From Nocardioides sp. WS12 (lineage in GTDB: Bacteria; Actinomycetota; Actinomycetes; Propionibacteriales; Nocardioidaceae): a DNA stretch of 64,000 nt. Of the stretch, positions 48,361 to 57,902 are shown piece after piece. The number at the start of each line of letters is the position of its first letter. Positions within the stretch are counted from its first letter, which is position 1. The notes under the pieces are model-generated. The model was not told where the DNA came from. It searched no databases and saw only the letters and a list, made by a program, of their open reading frames with translations. The DNA lies in the NCBI RefSeq assembly GCF_014108865.1, contig NZ_CP053928.1:2728001-2792000 (forward strand), given 5' to 3'. Made by a program: the position numbers and the translations under genes.

Positions 48361-50544
48361 TCAGGAAACAGGCTCCTTTTCGGCCAGTCCGAGGCGGTCC
48401 AGGATCCACGCAAGGCTGAACGCGCGGTCCTCCCAGGCGCGATAACGCCCCGAGACGCCGCCGTGACCGGCCGCCATCTCGGTCCGCAGCAGGACGTCGG
48501 CCTGCGGAGCCCGGTCCCGCAGTCGCGCGACCCACTTGGCCGGCTCCACGTAGAGCACCCGGGTGTCGTTGAGGGAGGTCTCGGCGAGGATCGGCGGGTA
48601 GGTGAGGTCGGCGACGTTCTCGTACGGCGCGTACCCGGCGATCCGTTCGTAGGCGACCGGGTCGTCGGTCGGGTTGCCCCACTCGTCGTACTCCGGGACG
48701 GTCAGGGGGAGCGAGGCGTCGAGCATCGTGGTGAGGGTGTCGACGAACGGCACCCCGGCGACGAAGCCGCCGAACGCTTCGGGGGCCTGGTTGGCGACGG
48801 CCCCGATGAGCAGGCCACCGGCGCTCGCGCCCTCGCCCACGATCCGGTCGGCCGTCGTCCAGCCGCTCTCCACGAGGTGGCGGGCGCAGGCGATGAAGTC
48901 GTCGAAGGTGTGCTGCTTGTGCTCGAGCTTGCCGTCGTCGTACCAGTTGCGACCCATCTCGCCGCCGCCCCGGATGTGGGCGATGGCGAAGGCGCCGCCC
49001 CGGTCCAGCAGGGAAAGGCGCCCGACCGCGAAGTACGGGTCGATCGACGCTTCGTAGGCGCCGTAGCCGTAGAGGAGGACCGGGACCGGTGCGGTGCCGT
49101 CCGGACCGCGTACGCCGCGACGGACCACCAGCGAGATCGGCACCTGGACGCCGTCGACCGAGGTCGCCCAGAGCCGGTGCTCCTCGTAGTCGTCAGCGTC
49201 GTAGCCGCCGAGGACGGGTGCCTGCTTGCGCAGCACCAGTTCGCCGGTGCGCAGGTCGTGGTCGTAGACCGCCGACGGACGGCTCATGCTGGTCATGCCG
49301 ACGCGGATCGTCGGCTGTTCGAAGGCCGGGTTGCTGCCGGCGCCCACGGTCGCCAGCTCACCGGGAAACTCCACGAACCGGTCCGCCGTGATCGGAGCGG
49401 TCGGGTCCGGGCCGAGGTCGAGGACGCGCACCTGGGTGCTGCCGTCGCTGCGCTGCTGTACGACGAGGTGGTCGGCGAACGCGTCGACGTCCTCCAGACG
49501 CACGGCCGGGTCGTGGGCGAGGAGGGGCTTCCAGTCCGCCAGGGCGGTGGGTACGGCGGGCGCGACCGCGAGTTCGAACTCGGGGCCGCTCGCGTTGTGC
49601 AGCACCAGGAAGTGGTCCTGGCCTCCGATGACGGCGTGCTCCAGCGAGTACTCGACACCGTCGGTGCGGGGCGCGAAGCAGAGCGGCTGGGCCGTCGGGT
49701 CCGTCGCGTCGAGGACGTGGAACTCCGACGTGGTCTTGGAACTGGCGGCGATCATCACGTAGCGGCGGCTGCGGGTGCGCCCGACGCCCACGAAGTACCG
49801 ACCGTCGGGCTCGTGGAAGACCAGTTCGTCGTCGGCCTGGGCGGTGCCGAGACGGTGGCGCCAGACCTTGTCCGGACGCCAGGCGTCGTCGACGGTCGTG
49901 TAGTAGAAGTGGTCGGCCGACCCGCCCCAGGTCACGCCCCCGAGCACGTCGGTGAGGACGTCGTCGAGGAGTTCGCGGGTGGTCAGGTCCAGCACCCGCA
50001 CGGTGTACCGCTCGTCGCCGACCACGTCGGTGGCGTAGGCCAGCAGGTTGTCATCGGGGCTGACCGCGGAGCCGCCGAGCGAGAAGAATTCGTGGCCCTC
50101 AGCGAGGGCATCGAGGTCGAGCAGCACCTCTTCGCCGGGTAGCGCCGGCTGGTCCGGATCGGCGTCGGCCGCCGGCTGCGGGGGAGTCCAGTCGTCCGGG
50201 TCCGTGACCGGGACGCGGCAGCTGGCGCCGTACTGCCGTCCCTCGAAGGAACGGCCGTAGTACCAGTGGCCACGCACCCGGGTGGGCACCGACAGGTCGG
50301 TCTCGAGGGTGCGGGCCTTGATCTCCTCGAAGATCCGCCCGCGCAGGTCGGCGAGGTGCGCGGTCCGCGCCTGGGTGTACGCGTTCTCGGCCTCGAGGTG
50401 GGCGATCACGGCCGGGTCGTCCTTGGCCCGCAGCCATTCGTACTCGTCGGTGCGCGGGTGACCGTGCAGCGTGGTGGTGACCGGACGCTGGTCGGTACGC
50501 GGGGGACGGGACTGCTCAGACTGATCGGACTGCTCGACGGACAT
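48361..50544 (-). CDS. ptrB: Oligopeptidase B (S9 family)
   Basis: 727 residues of the prolyl oligopeptidase family. An N-terminal beta-propeller (about residues 1-420) covers the C-terminal alpha/beta hydrolase. The catalytic Ser is in GEGASAGGLL near 570, with Asp in LNDTRVLYVEP and His in AAGHGGVSGRY. It cleaves short basic peptides in the cytoplasm. ATG at 50544 has TAGCGT six bases upstream (50551-50556), a leaderless arrangement. It lies ten bases downstream of the DNA polymerase IV gene on the same strand. Confidence 0.93.
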   Translation of the reverse strand: MSVEQSDQSEQSRPPRTDQRPVTTTLHGHPRTDEYEWLRAKDDPAVIAHLEAENAYTQARTAHLADLRGRIFEEIKARTLETDLSVPTRVRGHWYYGRSFEGRQYGASCRVPVTDPDDWTPPQPAADADPDQPALPGEEVLLDLDALAEGHEFFSLGGSAVSPDDNLLAYATDVVGDERYTVRVLDLTTRELLDDVLTDVLGGVTWGGSADHFYYTTVDDAWRPDKVWRHRLGTAQADDELVFHEPDGRYFVGVGRTRSRRYVMIAASSKTTSEFHVLDATDPTAQPLCFAPRTDGVEYSLEHAVIGGQDHFLVLHNASGPEFELAVAPAVPTALADWKPLLAHDPAVRLEDVDAFADHLVVQQRSDGSTQVRVLDLGPDPTAPITADRFVEFPGELATVGAGSNPAFEQPTIRVGMTSMSRPSAVYDHDLRTGELVLRKQAPVLGGYDADDYEEHRLWATSVDGVQVPISLVVRRGVRGPDGTAPVPVLLYGYGAYEASIDPYFAVGRLSLLDRGGAFAIAHIRGGGEMGRNWYDDGKLEHKQHTFDDFIACARHLVESGWTTADRIVGEGASAGGLLIGAVANQAPEAFGGFVAGVPFVDTLTTMLDASLPLTVPEYDEWGNPTDDPVAYERIAGYAPYENVADLTYPPILAETSLNDTRVLYVEPAKWVARLRDRAPQADVLLRTEMAAGHGGVSGRYRAWEDRAFSLAWILDRLGLAEKEPVS

Positions 50545-50550
50545 GCAGGA

Positions 50551-50556
50551 ACGCTA
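50551..50556 (-). promoter_or_regulatory. -10 hexamer of the oligopeptidase gene
   Basis: TAGCGT on the minus strand, six bases before the ATG at 50544; it overlaps the stop of the dinB-like gene. Confidence 0.5.
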
Positions 50557-51894
50557 CTGGCCCTCTGGTGGCTCCGGAGCGGGTGGGCGCCATCGGGTCA
50601 GATCGGGGTCGTCGACCCGGAACGAGCGAACCGGCCCCGGGGGTGTGTCGGCCGTCTCGAAGCGCACCGTCACGACACCCTTCCCGGAGCCCCAGACCCA
50701 GCCGCGGCCGTCGGTGGTGTGGACGACGTCCATCCCCGGAGACCAGTGCACCTCGGAGGGGCGGGAGCCCGACTCCTCGGGTTCGGGAGCGGGTTCGGGG
50801 TCGATCTCGGCGGCCTCGGAGTCGTCGGCGAACAGGTCCTCCTGGACCCAGTCGGCGAGCCCGGACACCCCGACACCGAGCAACCGGACGCCGCCGGAGG
50901 TGTCGAGGTCGGCGAGCAGGGAGCGGGCGAGCCGGGCGATGGTGGCGGTCTCCTCGGTCGGCGCCGGGAGCGTCGAGGAGCGGCTGAGGGTGGTGAAGTC
51001 GTAGAGCCGGACCTTGAGCGACACGGTTCGTCCCGACAACCCGCTGCTCCGCATCCGGCGCGCGACCTCCCCGGCCTGCCGGACGACGATGGACTCCATC
51101 TGCCGCCGATCGGTGAGGTCGTGCTCGTAGGTGCTCTCGACGCTGACCGACTTCGTCTCGCGGTCGGGTACGACGGAGCGGCTGTCCTCTGCGCGCGCCA
51201 ACTGGTGCAGCGAGGCGCCCTGGGCCTTGCCGACGATGCTGACCAGTTCCTCCTGGCCGATCGCTGCGAGCTCGGCGACGGTGTGCACGCCGATGCGCCG
51301 CAACCGCTCGACGGTGGCTGGCCCGACGCCGGGGATGACCGAGACCCGCATCGGGTGGAGCAGCGCGATCTCGGTCCCCGGAGTGATCACGGTGAGGCCG
51401 TCGGGCTTGCGCAACTCGCTGGCGATCTTGGCGAGGAACTTCGACGACGCGACACCGACCGACGCGGTGAGCCCGTCGGTGACGTCCTGCACCCGCGCCC
51501 GCAGGTCCTCGGCGAACGCGGTCACCGTCGGCACCTCGAGGTCGGGCAGGTCGGCTCGTTCGAGATCGACGAACGCCTCGTCGAGGGACAACGGCTCGAC
51601 CAGCGGCGAGCACGACCGGAGCAGGGTCATCACGGCGGTGCTCGCGGCGCGGTAGGCCTCGAAGCGACCGGAGAGGAAGGCAGCCTGGGGACAGCGTGCG
51701 CGGGCTTCCCGGGTCGACATGGCCGACCGGACGCCGTACACGCGGGCCTCGTAGGAGGCGGTCGACACCACTCCCCGCCCGCCGACCCCGCCGACGATCA
51801 CCGGCTTGCCGCGCAGGGAGGGCTTGTCGCGTTGTTCGACGGCGGCGAAGAAGGCATCGAGGTCCAGATGGAGGACCGAGGCCTGGGCGCGCAC
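50554..51894 (-). CDS. dinB: DNA polymerase IV (Y family)
   Basis: 446 residues. Catalytic residues are visible in HLDLDAFFAAVEQRD (first acidic site) and SLDEAFVDLE (DE), with SMSTREARARCPQAAF between. The DNA-contact HhH region is VIPGVGPATVERLRRIGVHT, then the little-finger domain (EDLTDRRQMESI). A C-terminal tail of about 100 residues (residues 340-446) is acidic and Pro-rich, with no beta-clamp motif that I can place firmly. The GTG at 51894 is preferred, seven bases after TAACGT; a GTG at 51903 is possible. No LexA box was seen upstream. Confidence 0.9.
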   Translation of the reverse strand: MRAQASVLHLDLDAFFAAVEQRDKPSLRGKPVIVGGVGGRGVVSTASYEARVYGVRSAMSTREARARCPQAAFLSGRFEAYRAASTAVMTLLRSCSPLVEPLSLDEAFVDLERADLPDLEVPTVTAFAEDLRARVQDVTDGLTASVGVASSKFLAKIASELRKPDGLTVITPGTEIALLHPMRVSVIPGVGPATVERLRRIGVHTVAELAAIGQEELVSIVGKAQGASLHQLARAEDSRSVVPDRETKSVSVESTYEHDLTDRRQMESIVVRQAGEVARRMRSSGLSGRTVSLKVRLYDFTTLSRSSTLPAPTEETATIARLARSLLADLDTSGGVRLLGVGVSGLADWVQEDLFADDSEAAEIDPEPAPEPEESGSRPSEVHWSPGMDVVHTTDGRGWVWGSGKGVVTVRFETADTPPGPVRSFRVDDPDLTRWRPPAPEPPEGQ

Positions 51895-52027
51895 GCGCGT
51901 CACGTTAGTCGTCACCGGGGACGGTCCTGTCCCTGAACTGTCCACAGCGGCGTTCCCGGTGGCCGCGCGTGCACAGCCTGCTGGCGGTGAGGGGTCCGCG
52001 GTCGGAGTCCGCCGGGACCGTTCCGGC

Positions 52028-53029
52028 ATGACAACAACACCCGCCACCCTGACCGTTCGAAGCCCCGAGGACCTGCTGGCCATCGCCCCGGTCCTGCTGG
52101 GTTTCTGGCCCGAGGACTCCGTCGTGATGATGACCTTCGGTGCCGATCGCCCCTTCCACGCCCGGGTCGACCTGCCGCCACTGGACGCACAGACGCTGGT
52201 CGTGCGCCGCGAGCTCGACGAACTGCTGTTGGGCCCGGCCCGACGTCACCACGCGCAACAGGTGGTGCTGCTCTACTTCGGCGCCGACCGTGCCGCCGCG
52301 ATGGCCGCTCACCGGGTCCTGCGCCGTGGGTGCCGCCGGTCGGGGATCGCGGTCGTGGCCGGGCTGTTCGCCGACGGGGAGCGGTGGGTCGACCTCGACA
52401 GCCCGGCACGGCCATCGCCCGGGACGCCGTACGACGTCTCGGCGCACCCGTTCGTCGTCGAGGCGCTGGTGAGCGGCCGCCTCAGCCACCGCAGCAGGGC
52501 CGATCTCGCGGCATCGCTCGACCCGGACCTGCCGGCGGTCACCCGGGTGCAGCGGGCCCTCGTGTCCGGCGGCTTCGCTGACGAGGACATGCCGACCGAC
52601 GGGCGTGCCATCCGGCGTAAGGGCAGATGGGTCGAGCGCCACGTCGCCGAGTTGGTCGCCGCTGGTGCGGAGCCGTCCGACGACGTGGCCGCGCGACTCC
52701 TGTGGGTGATGCAGGCGACCCGGGTCCGGGACGCGGCGTGGTCGCTGATCACGCGACGCACGGCCGAGGCGCATGTCCGGTTCTGGTCCGACCTCGTGCG
52801 CCGCGCGCCGACTCCGCTCGTCCCGGCGCCCGCTGCGCTGCTGGCGTGGGCGGCGTGGCAGGCCGGCGACGGCGCGAAGGCGTGGGTGGCGCTGGACCGC
52901 TGCGGGGAGGTGGCGCCCGACTACGCGATGGCGGCGTACCTCGGCTCGCTCCTGCAGCAGGCGGTGCCGCCCGACTTCTGGGAAGGGGGATTCGACTGGT
53001 CGCTGGGTCTAGGGTCGGTGCATGGGTGA
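52028..53029 (+). CDS. DUF4192-family protein
   Basis: 333 residues of an actinobacterial family of unknown function. It has the hallmark RSPEDLLAIAPVLLGFWPEDSVVMMTF at the start and AWAAWQAGDGAKAWVALDRCGEVAPDYAMAAYL near the end (a helical repeat). No catalytic residues are known. It runs divergent from dinB with a 134-base gap, and its end overlaps the start of the ligase gene by eight bases. Confidence 0.88.
   Translation: MTTTPATLTVRSPEDLLAIAPVLLGFWPEDSVVMMTFGADRPFHARVDLPPLDAQTLVVRRELDELLLGPARRHHAQQVVLLYFGADRAAAMAAHRVLRRGCRRSGIAVVAGLFADGERWVDLDSPARPSPGTPYDVSAHPFVVEALVSGRLSHRSRADLAASLDPDLPAVTRVQRALVSGGFADEDMPTDGRAIRRKGRWVERHVAELVAAGAEPSDDVAARLLWVMQATRVRDAAWSLITRRTAEAHVRFWSDLVRRAPTPLVPAPAALLAWAAWQAGDGAKAWVALDRCGEVAPDYAMAAYLGSLLQQAVPPDFWEGGFDWSLGLGSVHG
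53010..53015 (+). promoter_or_regulatory. -10 hexamer of the glutamate-cysteine ligase-like gene
   Basis: TAGGGT, six bases before the ATG at 53022, inside the 3' end of the DUF4192 gene. Confidence 0.55.
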
Positions 53030-54482
53030 CGCCGTCGCTGCACAGGAGTTCACGCCCGCTGACCGGACCCGCTACCGGGAGAAGGTTCGGCGCTGCCTCG
53101 ACGTGTTCGAACGGATGCTGCGCGAGTCTGCGTTCGACACCGATGATCCCTGGACCGGGCTGGAGGTCGAGCTCAACCTGGTCGACGACGCGGGCGACCC
53201 GGCGTTGCGCAACGCCGAGGTACTCGATGCCATCGCCGATCCCGACTTCCAGACCGAGCTCGGCCAGTTCAACATCGAGCTCAACCTGGCGCCGGGCCCA
53301 CTGGCCGGCGGGGGACTGGAGGCCTACGAGGCGCAGCTGCGCGCGAGCCTGAACGCGGCCGAGGAGAAGGCGGCACCGCTGGGTGCGCACCTCGTGATGA
53401 TCGGCATCCTGCCGACGCTGCGCCCCGAGCACCTGCAGGCCGAGGCCATCAGCGCCAACCCGCGGTACCAGCTGCTCAGTGAGCAGGTGCTGCGCGCCCG
53501 GGGCGAGGACATCAGCATCGACATCCAGGGCGTGGAGCGCCTGGCGACCACGGTGGACACGATCGTCCCCGAGGCGGCGTGCACCAGCACCCAGCTGCAC
53601 GTGCAGGTCAGCCCGGAGCGGTTTGCGTCGTACTGGAACGCCTCGCAGGCGATCGCCGGCATCCAGCTCGCGGTGGGCGCCAATGCGCCGTACCTCCTCG
53701 GCAAGCACCTGTGGTCCGAGACCCGGATCCCGCTGTTCGAGCAGGCCACCGACACCCGCGGCGAGGAACTCAAGGCGCAGGGCGTGCGGCCGCGCGTGTG
53801 GTTCGGCGAACGGTGGATCACGTCGGTTTTCGACCTCTTCGAGGAGAACGTCCGCTACTTCCCGGCGCTCCTTCCGGTCATTGACGAGGAAGATCCGCTG
53901 ACCGTCCTGGAGGCCGGCGGAACGCCCAACCTGTCCGAGCTCCGCCTCCACAACGGCACGATCTACCGCTGGAACCGGCCGGTCTACGACATCAGCGGCG
54001 GCCTCCCACACCTGCGCGTCGAGAACCGGATCCTCGCCGCGGGCCCGACGGTCGTCGACACCGTCGCCAATGCCGCGTTCTACTTCGGGCTGGTCCGGGC
54101 CCTCGCGGAGAACGAGCGTCCGCTGTGGTCACAGATGTCGTTCAGTGCTGCCGAGGAGAACTTCCACACCGCGGCCCGGCACGGCATCGATGCCGAGGTC
54201 TACTGGCCGGGCCTGGGCCGGGTGCGCGCCACCGAGCTCGTCGTACGACGCCTGCTGCCGCTGGCACATGACGGACTCGCCGCCTGGGGCGTTGGCTCGG
54301 CCGAGGCCCACAAGTACCTCGACGTCATCGAGCAGCGTTGCCTCACGGCGACCAACGGGGCCGACTGGTTCGTCCGCCAGGTGCAGCAGCGGGAGAGCGA
54401 CGACCGTGCGGACGTGCTGCGTGCGGTGCTCGGTGACTACCGCGCGCGGATGCACGACAACCAGCCCGTACACACCTGGTGA
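53022..54482 (+). CDS. Glutamate-cysteine ligase-family carboxylate-amine ligase
   Basis: 486 residues of the GCS2-like family. The active-site acids include TGLEVELNLVDDAG, GQFNIELNLAPGPL and the central THLHVQVSPE-like QLHVQVSP. It then has GLPHLRVENRILAAGPT and DTVANAAFYFGLVRAL. Members join glutamate to an amine such as cysteine with ATP. Mycothiol producers do not need glutathione, and some of these proteins make other gamma-glutamyl compounds, for instance the ergothioneine precursor by EgtA; assignment is open. Leaderless start at the ATG. Confidence 0.82.
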   Translation: MGDAVAAQEFTPADRTRYREKVRRCLDVFERMLRESAFDTDDPWTGLEVELNLVDDAGDPALRNAEVLDAIADPDFQTELGQFNIELNLAPGPLAGGGLEAYEAQLRASLNAAEEKAAPLGAHLVMIGILPTLRPEHLQAEAISANPRYQLLSEQVLRARGEDISIDIQGVERLATTVDTIVPEAACTSTQLHVQVSPERFASYWNASQAIAGIQLAVGANAPYLLGKHLWSETRIPLFEQATDTRGEELKAQGVRPRVWFGERWITSVFDLFEENVRYFPALLPVIDEEDPLTVLEAGGTPNLSELRLHNGTIYRWNRPVYDISGGLPHLRVENRILAAGPTVVDTVANAAFYFGLVRALAENERPLWSQMSFSAAEENFHTAARHGIDAEVYWPGLGRVRATELVVRRLLPLAHDGLAAWGVGSAEAHKYLDVIEQRCLTATNGADWFVRQVQQRESDDRADVLRAVLGDYRARMHDNQPVHTW

Positions 54483-54495
54483 ACCAGAACTACAA

Positions 54496-54936
54496 CTAGC
54501 CCGCTGGCTCGGCCGCGCGCAGGCGGGACCACACCCGACCGGCGCCGGACCGGGGGTCGCGCCACGACCGGCGAGTCACGACGACCAGGTCCAGGCGCAC
54601 GTTGAGCTCGCCCGACGCCGCGCCCACGGCGGCCGCCCAGGCGAGGTCCTCGGTGTCCGGCCCGGAGTCCGCCCGCGTCAGCCAGGTCAACGGCACGACG
54701 TCGCGCTCCAGACTGGAGCGCGCCATCGCCTCCAGCACCTCGACGCGCAGAGCCAGGTCGAGGTGGTCGTCGGGACCGATCTCGAAGGTGCACACCTCCC
54801 CGCCGGGGACGCCGACGTGCAGGACAGGCGGATGCACGCGGCGCCGCTCGGTGCGGGCGTGGCTGATCACCGCTCCGCGCAACACCCGTTGCAGCAGGAG
54901 CGGCAGTGGCTCCTGGAGTCCCGTGCCCCTCGACAT
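54496..54936 (-). CDS. Unknown actinobacterial protein
   Basis: 146 residues from the ATG at 54936; an ATG at 55014 would overlap the divergent rhodanese start and is less likely. It is compact and Leu/Val-rich (LPLLLQRVLRGAVI, VSEVCTFEIGPDDHLDL-like), and ends in a basic helix. No known motif. It stands between two plus-strand genes, tail to tail with the ligase gene at 53022. Confidence 0.5.
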   Translation of the reverse strand: MSRGTGLQEPLPLLLQRVLRGAVISHARTERRRVHPPVLHVGVPGGEVCTFEIGPDDHLDLALRVEVLEAMARSSLERDVVPLTWLTRADSGPDTEDLAWAAAVGAASGELNVRLDLVVVTRRSWRDPRSGAGRVWSRLRAAEPAG

Positions 54937-55000
54937 GGGGATCAGCGTGCCGGATCGCACTGCTCTGCGCGTCCGTCCTCCACAGGCCGCCGGTGGCTCG

Positions 55001-55006
55001 TAGATT
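55001..55006 (+). promoter_or_regulatory. -10 hexamer of the rhodanese gene
   Basis: TAGATT, six bases before the ATG at 55013. Confidence 0.6.
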
Positions 55007-55012
55007 GCGGTC

Positions 55013-55843
55013 ATGGCCCGCCCTCTGATCGATGTTGCCGACCTCGCCGACCTGGTCGAGCGGGGTGATCCGGTGACGATCCTCGACGTCCGCTACCGGA
55101 TGGGCGGACCGCCCGGACCGGAGGAGTTTGCCGCGGGCCACGTCCCCGGGGCGTCGTACGTCGACCTCGACACCGACCTCGCGTCCCCACCGGGACTGCG
55201 GGGGCGCCACCCGCTGCCGGACTCGGCCGCCTTCGAGGCCGCCATGCGCCGGGTGGGGGTCAGCAACGGCCGCCCCGTGGTCGTGTACGACGACTGGTCG
55301 GCCCATGCCGCGGCGCGCTGCTGGTGGCTGCTGCGCCACCACGGCCACCGCGACGTGCGGGTCCTCGATGGCGGCTGGGCAGCCTGGACGGCGGCCGGCC
55401 TGCCGGTCGCGACTGGTGGGGAGGCGGAAGCGGCGCCTGGCAACTTCACTGCCCATACGGGCGACCTGACGACGGTGACGGCCGGGAACGTGCAGGGTGT
55501 GTCGATCGTCATCGACGCCCGTGCACCGGAGCGCTACCGCGGCGAGGTCGAGCCGATCGATCCCGTCGCCGGCCACATCCCGGGCGCGGTGAACGTCCCG
55601 ACGGCCCGCAACCTCGGGCCCGACGGACGGTTCCTGCCTGCAGCCGACCTGAAGGCGACCTATGCCGAGGTCGGCGCGGTGGCGGGTGCCGACATCGCGG
55701 TCTACTGCGGGTCCGGGGTCACCGCGGCCCACGACGTCCTCGCGCTGGAGGTCGCCGGGGTGGCCGCGGCGCTCTACCCCGGCAGCTGGAGCGAATGGGT
55801 GGCCGATCCCGGCCGACCCGTGGCTACCAGTGCACGCCCCTGA
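55013..55843 (+). CDS. Thiosulfate/3-mercaptopyruvate sulfurtransferase (rhodanese)
   Basis: 276 residues, two rhodanese domains. The first (1-130) is inactive but keeps VYDDWSAHAAARCWWLLRHHG. The second carries the active-site Cys in VYCGSGVTAAHDVLAL near residue 232 (CGSGVT, the mercaptopyruvate-type loop). It moves sulfur from a donor thiol to cyanide or another thiol. Ends 20 bases into the 3' end of the convergent acyl-CoA reductase gene. Confidence 0.9.
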   Translation: MARPLIDVADLADLVERGDPVTILDVRYRMGGPPGPEEFAAGHVPGASYVDLDTDLASPPGLRGRHPLPDSAAFEAAMRRVGVSNGRPVVVYDDWSAHAAARCWWLLRHHGHRDVRVLDGGWAAWTAAGLPVATGGEAEAAPGNFTAHTGDLTTVTAGNVQGVSIVIDARAPERYRGEVEPIDPVAGHIPGAVNVPTARNLGPDGRFLPAADLKATYAEVGAVAGADIAVYCGSGVTAAHDVLALEVAGVAAALYPGSWSEWVADPGRPVATSARP

Positions 55844-57869
55844 ACAACTGGGCGAGCAGCATCTGCTCGGTCTCGCGGCGGTTCGACTCCGGAGCCTCCT
55901 CGGCTGCGGCTGCGGCCGGTGAGGTGGTCTCCTTGCCCTTGGCGGCAGCCGAGTCCGGGAACACCTGGTAGGCCAGGTTCAGCACCCGGAACGCCGTCTT
56001 CGGAGCGAGGGTGTGTGCGAGTGCACCCGCCGTACCGAACGACGTGTTGATCTCGTGCGGCTTCTCGACCATGGCCCGGATCACCACGTCGGCGGCCTGG
56101 GACGGCGAGATGGTGGGGAACTTGTCGTACATCTTCGTCGGCGCGATCATCGGCGTCCGCACCAGCGGCATGTGCACGTTGGTGAAGGTGATGCCGTGGC
56201 CGACGACCTCGGAGGACACCACGTTGCTCCAGGCGTCGAGCGCTGCCTTCGAGGCGACGTAGGCCGAGAACCGGGGCGGGTTGGTCTGCACGCCGATCGA
56301 GGAGATGTTGACGATGTGGCCGGACCGCTGGGTGTGCAGTTGCGGCATCAGGCCGATCAGCAGCCGGATGGCTCCGAAGTAGTTCAGCTGCATCGTGCGC
56401 TCGAAGTCGTGGAAGCGGTCCTGTGAGAGCTTCAGGGACCGGCGGATCGAGCGGCCGGCGTTGTTGATGACGAAGTCCACGCTCGGCAGGTCGCGGACGA
56501 TCTGCTCGCACAGGCGGTCGATGGCCTCGAGGTCGGACAGGTCGCAGGGGAACACGTGGGCCTGGCCGCCGCGGCTCTCGATCGCGGACTTGATGTCCTC
56601 GAGCTTCTCCTTGCCCCGGGCCACCAGCACCGGGATGCCGCCAGCCTGGGCGACCTTGAACGCCACGACCTTGCCGATGCCCGAGGAGGCGCCGGTGATG
56701 ACGACGTACTTGTCCTTCAGCGCGGCGATCGCCTTCGGGTCACGCGCGAGCGTGTCGTCAAGGTTCTCCTCCCAGTGCGCCCACAGGGCCCGGGCGTAGG
56801 TCTCGAGCGGTGGCACGCTGATGCCGGAGCCGGCCAGCGCCTTCTCGGTGATCCGCGAGTCGAAGACCGACGGGAACGACGTGTGTGCCAGCGCCTCGGC
56901 GGGCAGCCCGAGGCGACCGAGCGTCTGGTCCAGCGCCATCTGGCCCGGAGCTGAGCGGACCACGGCCTTGATCATGTTGCTCGGGCGCAGCTGGCGGGGG
57001 ATCAGGCCCAGCGGGCCCGCGCTGGTGACATTGCGGTCGATCGGCGTCGCGAAACGGGGCGCACCGGCCGCCGTACAGAAGGCGTTGATCATCTCGGCGA
57101 CCGGCTGCGGCTCCGGGTAGACCAGGTGGAACGCCTCGCCGTCGCGGTCGGGGAGGTGGGCGAGGTGGTCCATCGCCTTGGCGACGTAGTCGACGGGGAC
57201 GATGTTGGTGTCACCGAGGTCGACGCCGACCAGGGGCAACCACGACGGCAGGTTGTCCCGCAGGCGCTTGATCAGCGGGAACATGTAGTACGGGCCGTCG
57301 ATCTTGTCCATCGCGCCGGTCTCGGAGTGCCCGACCACGATCGCGGGCCGGTAGATCCGCCACGGGATGGTGGCTTCGTCGCGGACCAGCTTCTCGGAGG
57401 CGTACTTCGTGCGGTGGTACGGCGACGGGAAGGGCTGGCCCTCTTCGAACATCGTCTCGTCGAACCGGCCGTGGTAGTCGCCGGCCGCGGCGACCGAGGA
57501 CACCTGGTGGAAGCAGCCGGCCTCCAGGCGCTCCGCGAGCCCGAGCGCGTGGCGGGTGCCATCGATGTTCATGGCGTCGTTCGTCGCGTCGTCCGCGGTG
57601 ATGTCGTAGATCGCGGCGAGGTGGAAGAAGTGCTTGATCGAGCCGATGTGTTCGCTGATCCACTCGGGGTCGACGCCGAGGTTGTCCTTGCTCAGGTCGC
57701 CCAGGACCGGGCGGACCCGGGTCGAACCCGACGTGCGGATCAACGCCTCCATCTTCTTGAGGGAGGAGGGGCGGACCAGTACGTAGATCGGCCCCTCGCG
57801 TTGGTCGAGCAGGTCAGCGACGAGGTGGCGACCGATGAAACCGGTCGCGCCGGTGACGAAATAAGCCAT
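55824..57869 (-). CDS. Two-domain fatty acyl-CoA reductase (extended SDR + SDR)
   Basis: 681 residues. Residues 1-370 are an extended SDR (VTGATGFIGRHLVADLL, the Tyr-x-x-x-Lys in YHRTKYASEK) like a fatty acyl-CoA reductase. Residues 390-640 are a classical SDR (VITGASSGIGKVVAFKVAQA, NNAGRSIRRS, YVASKAALDAWS). This layout matches mycobacterial AcrA1-type proteins, which reduce acyl-CoA to an aldehyde/alcohol. The product could feed the WS/DGAT enzyme encoded at 39400. TAACCT six bases before the ATG is a leaderless -10. Confidence 0.85.
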   Translation of the reverse strand: MAYFVTGATGFIGRHLVADLLDQREGPIYVLVRPSSLKKMEALIRTSGSTRVRPVLGDLSKDNLGVDPEWISEHIGSIKHFFHLAAIYDITADDATNDAMNIDGTRHALGLAERLEAGCFHQVSSVAAAGDYHGRFDETMFEEGQPFPSPYHRTKYASEKLVRDEATIPWRIYRPAIVVGHSETGAMDKIDGPYYMFPLIKRLRDNLPSWLPLVGVDLGDTNIVPVDYVAKAMDHLAHLPDRDGEAFHLVYPEPQPVAEMINAFCTAAGAPRFATPIDRNVTSAGPLGLIPRQLRPSNMIKAVVRSAPGQMALDQTLGRLGLPAEALAHTSFPSVFDSRITEKALAGSGISVPPLETYARALWAHWEENLDDTLARDPKAIAALKDKYVVITGASSGIGKVVAFKVAQAGGIPVLVARGKEKLEDIKSAIESRGGQAHVFPCDLSDLEAIDRLCEQIVRDLPSVDFVINNAGRSIRRSLKLSQDRFHDFERTMQLNYFGAIRLLIGLMPQLHTQRSGHIVNISSIGVQTNPPRFSAYVASKAALDAWSNVVSSEVVGHGITFTNVHMPLVRTPMIAPTKMYDKFPTISPSQAADVVIRAMVEKPHEINTSFGTAGALAHTLAPKTAFRVLNLAYQVFPDSAAAKGKETTSPAAAAAEEAPESNRRETEQMLLAQLFRGVHW

Positions 57870-57875
57870 GCGCGC

Positions 57876-57881
57876 AGGTTA
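57876..57881 (-). promoter_or_regulatory. -10 hexamer of the acyl-CoA reductase gene
   Basis: TAACCT on the minus strand, six bases before the ATG at 57869. Confidence 0.6.
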
Positions 57882-57902
57882 CGCCCCGGTAGGCCCAGAT
57901 GG

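Noticed and set aside
48463..50142. A 559-codon plus-strand frame within the oligopeptidase B gene
   Set aside because: The minus-strand gene has all catalytic motifs; this frame is a Val/Arg/Gly-rich shadow.
51903..52027. A LexA box in front of the DNA polymerase IV gene
   Set aside because: No GAAC-N-GTTC type palindrome was found in the divergent gap; only the loose GAACTGTCCACAG is present.
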